The notes under the pieces were generated by a model. It was given only the letters and a program-made list of their open reading frames with translations, had not been told where the DNA came from and made no database searches. Shown piece after piece: positions 58,350-64,000 of a stretch of DNA of 64,000 nt. The position numbers and the translations under genes are program-made. Location: positions 1 through 64,000 of the forward strand of contig JACRDB010000062.1 of NCBI GenBank assembly GCA_016218725.1. The letters run 5' to 3'. Position 1 is the first letter of the stretch. The number at the start of each line of letters is the position of its first letter. Source of the stretch: Deltaproteobacteria bacterium. GTDB taxonomy: Bacteria > Myxococcota_A > Polyangia > Polyangiales > Ga0077539.

Positions 58350-58700
58350 ATGATGAAGCACACCCTCCTCGCCGCCCTGATCCTGTCCCTTGGCACGGCC
58401 TTCGCGCCGACGTCGCACGCCACCCCGTCGGTCCCCGCCGCGCCGGAGGGCGCCCTGGTGAGCCAGGACCCCTCGGAGGACGCTACGGAGCTCCAGGCCC
58501 CTCGGGGCTGCTCGGCGCGCTGCCTCCGCCAGGTGAGGGCCTGCGCCAACTCGTGTCACCGCCAGTGCGGGGCCGTGGAGGTGTCCTGCATCCAGGTGTG
58601 CGGCACCACTTGCTACGACACGTACCGCTCGTGCATGGAGGACGTCTGCGGCGTGGCCAACGCCCCGCTGCCCCGGCTGCCGAACCTGCCTCGGCTGTAG
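58350..58700 (+). CDS. Small exported Cys-rich protein
   Basis: A 116-residue protein with a signal peptide (LLAALILSLGTAFAPTSHA) and a Cys-rich core: CSARCLRQVRACANSCHRQC, then CIQVCGTTCYDTYRSCMEDVC. Ten Cys in about 50 residues with CxxxC spacing suggest disulfides in the envelope. No family is recognised. ATG 58350; an ATG three bases on is equivalent. Confidence 0.75.
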   Translation: MMKHTLLAALILSLGTAFAPTSHATPSVPAAPEGALVSQDPSEDATELQAPRGCSARCLRQVRACANSCHRQCGAVEVSCIQVCGTTCYDTYRSCMEDVCGVANAPLPRLPNLPRL

Positions 58701-58758
58701 CGCCTGGCGCCCTCGGGCGACCGCGGGCGCCGCGGCATGCTAGCTTCGCGGTCTTCCC

Positions 58759-59778
58759 ATGGAGACCCGTCGCAAGCGCTCGCTCTCGGGGATCAAGCCC
58801 ACGGGGGCGCCCCACCTCGGAAACCACCTCGGGATGATCCGCCCGGCGATCGCCCTGCAGGACACCCACGACGCGTTCTATTTCGTCGCGGACTGGCATG
58901 CGCTCACCACCGCCCGGGACCCGAAGCTCCTGCGGCAGCACACCCTGGAGCTCACGGCCACCTTCCTGGCCCTGGGCCTGGACCCCACGCGCTCGGTGTT
59001 CTTCCGCCAGAGCGACGTGCCCGAGGTGCAGGAGCTCGCCTGGCTCCTGTCCTGCGTGACCAACCTGGGGCTCCTCCTGCGGGCCCACGCGTACAAGGCC
59101 GCGGAGGAGAAGGGCGAGCACAACCTCCTGCCCGCGGGGACCTTCTATTATCCCGTGCTCATGGCCTCGGACATTCTTGTGTACGACGCCGACGTGGTGC
59201 CCGTGGGGAGGGACCAGGTGCAGCACATCGAGATGGCCCAGGACATGGCCGGGCACTTCAACGCGGCCTTCGCGCCCGCCCTGCGCCGCCCGGAGCCGTT
59301 GGTGCTCGAGGACGTCCCCACGATCCCCGGCACCGACGGGAGGAAGATGTCCAAGTCGTACCAGAACGCCATTGACGTGTTCCTCCCGGAGCGGGCCCTG
59401 CGCAAGGCCGTCATGGGCATCAAGACGGACAGCACCCCCGTCGAGGACCCCAAGGACCCGGACAAGGACACGGTGTTCATGCTGTACCGGCTCTATGCAA
59501 CGCCCGAGGAGACCGCCGCGATGGACCAGCGGTACCGCGCGGGGAACTACGGCTACGGTCACGCGAAGCAGGCCCTGGCAGAGGTGCTGGAGCGCGACCT
59601 CGGCCCCGCTCGCGAGCGCTACAACGCCCTCCTCGCGCGCCCCGCGGAGCTGGACGACGTGCTGCGCGACGGCGCGAGGCGCGCCCGCGCCGTGGCCCGC
59701 GAGGTCCTCGACCGCGCCAGGAGCGCGTGCGGCCTCGGCGCCGTCGCGAAAGCTCCCACCGTCTCAACGAAGTCGTAG
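58759..59778 (+). CDS. trpS: Tryptophanyl-tRNA synthetase
   Basis: A 339-residue class I synthetase that charges tRNA-Trp. The HIGH motif appears as GAPHLGNHLG (17-26) after SGIKPTG, and the KMSKS motif is intact in GRKMSKSYQNAI (near 195). DQVQHIEMAQDMAGHFN is the usual ATP/Trp pocket motif. Length is normal. ATG 58759. Confidence 0.96.
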   Translation: METRRKRSLSGIKPTGAPHLGNHLGMIRPAIALQDTHDAFYFVADWHALTTARDPKLLRQHTLELTATFLALGLDPTRSVFFRQSDVPEVQELAWLLSCVTNLGLLLRAHAYKAAEEKGEHNLLPAGTFYYPVLMASDILVYDADVVPVGRDQVQHIEMAQDMAGHFNAAFAPALRRPEPLVLEDVPTIPGTDGRKMSKSYQNAIDVFLPERALRKAVMGIKTDSTPVEDPKDPDKDTVFMLYRLYATPEETAAMDQRYRAGNYGYGHAKQALAEVLERDLGPARERYNALLARPAELDDVLRDGARRARAVAREVLDRARSACGLGAVAKAPTVSTKS

Positions 59779-59815
59779 CGTCGCTAAACAGCGGTGCCAC
59801 GCAGGAGGTTGACTG

Positions 59816-60109
59816 ATGGCCCGTGCCATAGACTGGAACGTGGCTGACGACGATGGTGGCAAGCTCACGTTTGCACGCACCGTCATCCTCGATGACGGCA
59901 GCTACCGCGAGGTCCACCTGACTACGCACGCTGGCAGCGTGCTGGCCACCACAACGGGACACGTCGAGAGACCGGGAATCACGAAGGAGCAGGCGCTCGA
60001 AGCCCTCGAGTTGTCCTATCGCATTTACGGAGGAACTCGGTTTTGGGCAAGCCCGCCCTATGACATCCCCGACGAAGAGGCCGTCAAGGGCGATGTTCGA
60101 GGCTTCTGA
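59816..60109 (+). CDS. Small hypothetical protein
   Basis: A 97-residue protein (MARAIDWNVADDDGGKLTFA; YREVHLTTHAGSVLATTTGH; ALEALELSYRIYGGTRFWAS). It has a strong Shine-Dalgarno AGGAGG eight bases before ATG 59816 and visibly lower GC content at third positions than its neighbours, which suggests transfer or low expression. No family is recognised. The 177 bp after it up to 60286 hold nothing that I can support. Confidence 0.6.
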   Translation: MARAIDWNVADDDGGKLTFARTVILDDGSYREVHLTTHAGSVLATTTGHVERPGITKEQALEALELSYRIYGGTRFWASPPYDIPDEEAVKGDVRGF

Positions 60110-60286
60110 CCCACCACCGTAACCGCTGCGCGAAGCCGCGTTCTTCCCGATGGCCGTTGGAGGACGTGGAGCTGGTGGCTTGAAGCACACACGCCACCGA
60201 CGGAGCCCCGCGGTCTGGGAAGACCTGGTACGCCGCCATCATGAGAGCGGCCTCTCGATTGAGCGGGTTCGCTCGCCGGTAGGCGG

Positions 60287-61567
60287 TCAGTAGTCCATCA
60301 CGAGGCCGACCCCGGCGGGGTTCGTCGCGCCGTGCGCCTCGACCCATCGAACGCAGGTGGAGCGCGCGGTCGGCAGGATGCGGGCGAAGTGGCACGCGGC
60401 ATAGGCGACATAGGCCTCGGTGCCGCGCGGCGCAAAGGCGTTGAAATGCGCGACGGCGGCCGACTGGAAGTCCGAGCGGCGGAGGAGCTGAGAGGCGCGG
60501 AGAAGGAGGTATGCCTCGAAGGAGTTGTGGTCGTCGAAGGCGCTCGCGCCGACGCGGTATCGGGGATCGTAGCGGGAGAGGTAATCGTAGTTCGAATAGC
60601 TGTGGACCTCGCCGTACTGCGAGAGGGTAGCGGCGGCGCCGGTGGCGAGCGCGGTGGAGTCGGCGCCGTAGCGGTGCAGCGCGAGCGAGGCCATGGCCAT
60701 CTCGATGTTCGTGTTCTTCACGCGCCGGCCGCGGTCGTTGCGGTTCATGGAGTAGAAGAAGTATCCGCAGGAGGAACACGGAAGCGGGTACGGGCCGCTG
60801 GAGTTCACGTAGGCGCCCGAGCGGTAGGCGGCGAGGCTGCGCGCGGCGAGCGCGCGGTACGAGGGTGCGTCGAGCGCGTCGGCCGCCTCGACGAGGCACC
60901 AGATCGCGAGCCCGGTCTGGAATGCGTACACGGTACTGGCCGGGTTGGTGCTGCCGTCGCCGAACGCGTCCCACGCCATGTCGAGACCCCAGCCGGCGCC
61001 TCCCCAGCGCGGGGCCGTGGCGACGAGGCTGTTGGCCGCGGCGGTCGTCGCGTCGCGGAGTGCGTCGCGAAAGGCCGGGGCGAAGGCCGCGCCCGCGCGA
61101 GCGCGGCGATAGGCGCTCGCGGCGGCGAGGCAGTGGTAGGCCGCGGAGGCCGGTACCGAGAAGCGGGAGGCGCTGGTGATCGGGCTGAAGCGGCGCTCGA
61201 AGAGGGCTTCGAGGGAATCGAGCGGTCGCGTGCCGGTGTCGGCGGGCGGGACCTCGGGGCGCGAGACCGTGTCGGTCGGGACGAGGGAGTCGAGGCCGCG
61301 CGCGTCGATGAATGTGTCCGCGGATTCAGGCGGAGGCGCGTCCAGGGCGGTGCCGTCGGTGGTGGGTGCGGCGTCGAAGGTGCCCTGGTCCGGAGCGTCC
61401 TTGGGCGCGAGATCGATGGGGACGGGCGCGTCGGCGATGAAGGCGTCGTCGGGCTGATGGACGTCGGACGGTGCGCTCGCATCAGGCGCGGTCGCGTCGG
61501 GGGTGCCACCGCCGGTCTCTGAGCATGCGGCGAGAAGTAGGAGCAGGCAGTGCCGAGCCCGACGCAT
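60287..61567 (-). CDS. Lipoprotein with predicted all-helical domain
   Basis: A 426-residue protein with a lipoprotein signal (HCLLLLLAACSE), a long Asp/Pro/Thr-rich stalk and a C-terminal domain of about 290 residues. The repeating helices (YHCLAAASAYRRARAGAAFA; GLAIWCLVEAADALDAPSYR; NTNIEMAMASLALHRYGADS) resemble an alpha/alpha toroid, as in glycoside hydrolases or lyases. Motifs GGAGWGLDMAWDAFGDGS and YPLPCSSCGYFFYSMNRND could form an active site, but no catalytic family is clear. ATG 61567. Confidence 0.75.
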   Translation of the reverse strand: MRRARHCLLLLLAACSETGGGTPDATAPDASAPSDVHQPDDAFIADAPVPIDLAPKDAPDQGTFDAAPTTDGTALDAPPPESADTFIDARGLDSLVPTDTVSRPEVPPADTGTRPLDSLEALFERRFSPITSASRFSVPASAAYHCLAAASAYRRARAGAAFAPAFRDALRDATTAAANSLVATAPRWGGAGWGLDMAWDAFGDGSTNPASTVYAFQTGLAIWCLVEAADALDAPSYRALAARSLAAYRSGAYVNSSGPYPLPCSSCGYFFYSMNRNDRGRRVKNTNIEMAMASLALHRYGADSTALATGAAATLSQYGEVHSYSNYDYLSRYDPRYRVGASAFDDHNSFEAYLLLRASQLLRRSDFQSAAVAHFNAFAPRGTEAYVAYAACHFARILPTARSTCVRWVEAHGATNPAGVGLVMDY

Positions 61568-61714
61568 GGTGCCAGAGTGCAGGCTTCCGATGCGCTGTGC
61601 AAGCGGAGCCTTTCACGCGGGGTCCTGCCAAGGAACGGGGCTCTGTGGGGGATGTGCGATCCCTTGGGGTGCCGACGTGGGCAAAGATCCGCTCAGGTTG
61701 GCGGAATGCCCGGC

Positions 61715-61753
61715 GCTGTCGCGAAATTGCCCTGAGCGCCCGGTTCGGGGCCA
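61715..61753. repeat. 39-bp repeat, copy 1
   Basis: GCTGTCGCGAAATTGCCCTG followed by AGCGCCCGGTTCGGGGCCA. It contains the small hairpin CCCG-GTT-CGGG. It ends six bases before the ATG of the small gene at 61759. Copy 2 at 62562 differs at one position. Confidence 0.9.
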
Positions 61754-61758
61754 CCGAC

Positions 61759-62004
61759 ATGCCACAGCCCGCGGATGCCTCGCCACGGCTTGCGCCGCTC
61801 GCGGTCGTGTGGGATCGTTGGGACGTGGTGCGTCGGCTGACACCAGAAGAGCTCGCGCACCGCCTCGCGTCGGCCGATCGGGCGCGGGTGGTGCTCCGTC
61901 GAGCCACCCGGGAGATGCGGGCTGTCGGCCAGGAGCTCCGCAAGCAGCGGGAGCGCAAAGATGGACCTGGACGATCCGATCGCGGTCGCGCTCCTCGCGG
62001 CTGA
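61759..62004 (+). CDS. Antitoxin-like small protein
   Basis: An 81-residue protein (VWDRWDVVRRLTPEELAHRL; ADRARVVLRRATREMRAVGQ; basic, helical C-terminus). ATG 61759. It overlaps the nucleotidyltransferase gene by 44 bp, as expected for a two-gene toxin-antitoxin unit in which the antitoxin is first. No family is recognised; the antitoxin role is inferred from position and size. Confidence 0.5.
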   Translation: MPQPADASPRLAPLAVVWDRWDVVRRLTPEELAHRLASADRARVVLRRATREMRAVGQELRKQRERKDGPGRSDRGRAPRG

Positions 62005-62548
62005 GGCGCTCGAGTCGCAGGGCATTCCTCACGCGCTCTACGGCGGCTTGCTCCTCGCCGCGTACGGCGATGCGCGTGAGACGCGGGACGCCGACCTGGC
62101 CGTCCTCGAGCCCGACGTGACGGCGCTTGAGCGCGCGCTTCGAGCAAAGGGGATCGACACCGCGCGAGCCTTCGAGCGCGTTGTCTTCGGCGGACTCGTG
62201 CTGTCGCGCCTGACCGTCCTCGGAGCCACGGGTGACAGCGGGTTGAACACGATCGACCTCGTAGCCCCACGCAGCGCAAGCTTTGCACGCGCCGTCCTGG
62301 GCAGGGTGCTCCGAGCGCCGCTTCGCGACCGGACCGTGTGCGTCGTCACTCCGGAGGATTTCGTGCTGCTCAAGCTGCTCTCGACGCGCGACAAGGATCT
62401 GGACGATGCGGCCTCGGTGATGGCCCGGAGCGGCGACGTGATCGACCGCGACGAGCTTGAACGGGAGGTCGCCACGCTCGACTCGGCGCTGCCCGAAGCC
62501 GGTGTGGCGCGTCGCTGGACCGCGCTGCTCACGCGCGGGGGAACGTGA
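61961..62548 (+). CDS. Nucleotidyltransferase, AbiEii/type IV toxin-like
   Basis: A 195-residue protein with a polymerase-beta-type NTase core: GIPHALYGGLLLAAYGDARE then TRDADLAVLEPDVTALERAL, giving the GG and DxD residues, and a third acidic position in LNTIDLVAPRSASFA. The later part VVTPEDFVLLKLLSTRDKDL is the usual AbiEii/NTase-toxin signature. Such enzymes add nucleotides to tRNA or proteins. Together with the overlapping upstream gene it forms a likely toxin-antitoxin module. The pair is bracketed by 39-bp repeats. Confidence 0.8.
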   Translation: MDLDDPIAVALLAAEALESQGIPHALYGGLLLAAYGDARETRDADLAVLEPDVTALERALRAKGIDTARAFERVVFGGLVLSRLTVLGATGDSGLNTIDLVAPRSASFARAVLGRVLRAPLRDRTVCVVTPEDFVLLKLLSTRDKDLDDAASVMARSGDVIDRDELEREVATLDSALPEAGVARRWTALLTRGGT

Positions 62549-62561
62549 GTACGGCCTCGGG

Positions 62562-62600
62562 GCTGTCGCGAAATTGACCTGAGCGCCCGGTTCGGGGCCA
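62562..62600. repeat. 39-bp repeat, copy 2
   Basis: Same sequence as copy 1 with A for C at one position (AAATTGACCTG). It lies 14 bp after the nucleotidyltransferase stop and 13 bp before the next gene. The two copies bracket about 0.8 kb holding only the toxin-antitoxin-like pair. Confidence 0.9.
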
Positions 62601-62613
62601 TACCCTCGGCGCC

Positions 62614-63690
62614 GTGCTGGTGCGCTCTGTCTCCCTCGCGTTGGGTGTCGCCCTGGGCCTCGGCTGCCGCCGAAGCACACCTCCACCTACCTCCACCGAC
62701 AGCTCCCTGCATTCACCCACCCCGGACACGGGGCCTCCGACGTGGAGCCCCGAGGCGCTGTGCGTGAGGGCCGAGGGGGAGACCCGGGCGGTGCTGGACC
62801 CCCTCGGTCACGGGCCCGAGGCGCCGTCGCCCGAGGACCTCCAGGCTGCGCAGCTCGGGTTCTGCGGGGCTTCCTCGCAGGGGGCCTGGGCGCTGGTGCC
62901 CGAGCGCGTGAGGGTGAGCCCCGAGGAGCGCGGCCTGCGGGTACGGTACGCGCTGGTGCACTATGACCGCCAGGGGCACCGGGCGTGGGTGTACCCCGCG
63001 ATGCCCGACGAGGAGGGCGCGGCGGTGTCCGACGCGCCGTACAATTTCGTGAGGGTGCCAGGGGACACCCGCAGCGCGGTGGCCAGCCCCACGCTCTATG
63101 ACTACGACCACGACGGCGAGCAGGAGGTGGTGCTGCCGCTCACCACGGACTACCACGAAGGCCCCAGCTGGGAGGCCGGGAGGGTCTGGAGCCTGCGCGA
63201 GGGGGGTGTGTTTCTCTACGAGCGCGCGAGGGACTTCAAGGTCGCGGACGTGACCGACGCGGACCACGACGGGCGCCCGGACCTGGTGCTCTACGGCCCG
63301 TACCTGGAGACCAGCGAGACGTGCGGGGCGGGCTTCGAGGTGTCCGTCACGGGCCCGAAGCTCCTGGCCCACGCGCTGGCCGACGGGGGCTTCTCGGTGA
63401 ACGACGGCGTGGCCCAGGCGTATGCGCGGACCCGGTGTCCGGCGCGCCCGGCGGTGATCGTCGCGCGGGACGCCAACGACCCGCAGCAGGTGGACGACGC
63501 GAAGACCGCCCTCAACGTGGTGTGCGCGCGCCTCTGGGGCGCGACCGAGGCCGACGTGCGCGCGGAGCTCCGCCGAGGGTGCCCCCCGGCGAGCCCCGAG
63601 GCCCCTTGCGCCACCTGCACGGACCTGGAGCTCCTGGAGCACTTCGCGCGGCTGCCGCCGCCGTTGCAGCTCGGCGCGCAGGGGCGGTGA
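62614..63690 (+). CDS. Lipoprotein with FG-GAP/VCBS-like repeats
   Basis: A 358-residue lipoprotein: signal SLALGVALGLGCRR, a Pro/Thr linker, and a region with two calcium-binding-like turns, YDYDHDGEQEVVLPL and VTDADHDGRPDLVLYG, as in FG-GAP/VCBS beta-propellers. A C-terminal Cys pair CATCTDLEL is present. Start GTG 62614 or 62620. Probably surface-exposed; the ligand is unknown. Confidence 0.75.
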   Translation: MLVRSVSLALGVALGLGCRRSTPPPTSTDSSLHSPTPDTGPPTWSPEALCVRAEGETRAVLDPLGHGPEAPSPEDLQAAQLGFCGASSQGAWALVPERVRVSPEERGLRVRYALVHYDRQGHRAWVYPAMPDEEGAAVSDAPYNFVRVPGDTRSAVASPTLYDYDHDGEQEVVLPLTTDYHEGPSWEAGRVWSLREGGVFLYERARDFKVADVTDADHDGRPDLVLYGPYLETSETCGAGFEVSVTGPKLLAHALADGGFSVNDGVAQAYARTRCPARPAVIVARDANDPQQVDDAKTALNVVCARLWGATEADVRAELRRGCPPASPEAPCATCTDLELLEHFARLPPPLQLGAQGR

Positions 63691-63748
63691 CGGGACGCGC
63701 ACCCAGAGACGCCGGAGGCCAAAGAGTGCTAGGCTCCCCGCGCTCCCC

Positions 63749-64000
63749 ATGGCGGACGGCGCGTGGCAACGGCTCCGAGGCTGGCTCGCGCGCAGCGGCG
63801 CGGGTGGTGACGGCCCTACCAGGATCCAGCGGACCCTGCGGGACGCCCTGCGGGCGGACCTCCATGACGAGGTGCGCGCCCTCGCCCTCCGGGTGCTCGA
63901 GGCCGCCCCGCAGGAGCTCTCGCTCGCTCCCGTGGTGGAGCTCCTCCAGCGCTCGCTGGACACGACGGGGCATGGCCGCGCGTGGGTAGCATGTGCGCTC
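63749..64000 (+). CDS. Hypothetical protein, 3' end outside window
   Basis: The frame from ATG 63749 is open to the window edge (84 codons seen: MADGAWQRLRGWLARSG; RTLRDALRADLHDEVRALAL; LAPVVELLQRSLDTTGHGRA). It is helical in appearance and could be the start of a HEAT- or ARM-type repeat protein, but too little is visible to name it. Confidence 0.55.
   Translation, partial: MADGAWQRLRGWLARSGAGGDGPTRIQRTLRDALRADLHDEVRALALRVLEAAPQELSLAPVVELLQRSLDTTGHGRAWVACAL

Noticed and set aside
60084..60300. Minus-strand frame downstream of the helical lipoprotein (RRANPLNREAALMMAAYQVF).
   Set aside because: It is out of frame with the lipoprotein, has no start of its own and no family resemblance, so it is not called as a transposase remnant.

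Overview
The window is very GC-rich DNA with strong G/C preference at third codon positions. It carries many lipoproteins with Asp/Pro/Thr-rich linkers, RCC1-like and FG-GAP-like surface proteins, TPR proteins, a sigma-54 activator and an ECF sigma factor. Together these suggest a chromosome segment of a myxobacterium-like organism (Myxococcota, possibly order Polyangiales). That placement is inferred from style and gene content; there is no rRNA gene or other marker in the window to fix it.

Layout. 1-2.3 kb: the end of a sensor histidine kinase, an orphan Phd/YefM antitoxin and an intact gene of unknown function with a perfect 24-bp palindrome in front of it. 2.6-7.4 kb: a decayed accessory patch holding a frameshifted RCC1-repeat lipoprotein, two broken partial copies of the unknown gene, an AlbA_2/ATPase regulator with a 12-bp minisatellite, and the 3' end of a tRNA-Gly that looks like an integration scar. 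7.4-16 kb: two tandem Asp-box lipoproteins, then a winged-helix/STAND regulator divergent from an O-methyltransferase with a shared dyad between them. 16-20.3 kb: alpha/beta hydrolase, small membrane protein, FAD-linked oxidase, cysteine synthase-like enzyme. 20.3-25.7 kb: an RtcR-like (putative CARF) sigma-54 activator, a Cys-rich lipoprotein and an ECF sigma factor, bracketed by two copies of a 44-bp palindromic repeat; then an Hsp70 and phosphatidylserine synthase.

25.8-40.3 kb: tandem cupredoxin lipoproteins, a rhodanese-E1 sulfur carrier activator, purM-purN with a coupled FAD-like protein, a TPR protein, a HAD hydrolase, a MacA-MacB-type export operon and two exported proteins. 40.3-50.5 kb: YbjN-like protein, a large TPR protein, ThiE-like protein, a RoxA-like dihaem cytochrome, an EamA transporter divergent from a MocR regulator, an HTH/metallopeptidase plus PIN-like pair, and an outer-membrane-like protein.

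50.8-57.3 kb: a tightly overlapping respiratory operon that reads as a periplasmic nitrate reductase (NapD, NapA) wired to a tetrahaem cytochrome, an NrfC-like iron-sulfur protein, an NrfD-like quinol oxidoreductase and a duplicated, tetrahaem NapB. This is the best-defined multi-gene system here. 57.3-64 kb: Cys-rich proteins around a 177-bp MITE-like hairpin element, tryptophanyl-tRNA synthetase, a small hypothetical gene, lipoproteins, and a nucleotidyltransferase toxin-antitoxin-like pair lying between two copies of a 39-bp repeat.

All identifications come from reading motifs and length. No database search, structure prediction or alignment software was used.
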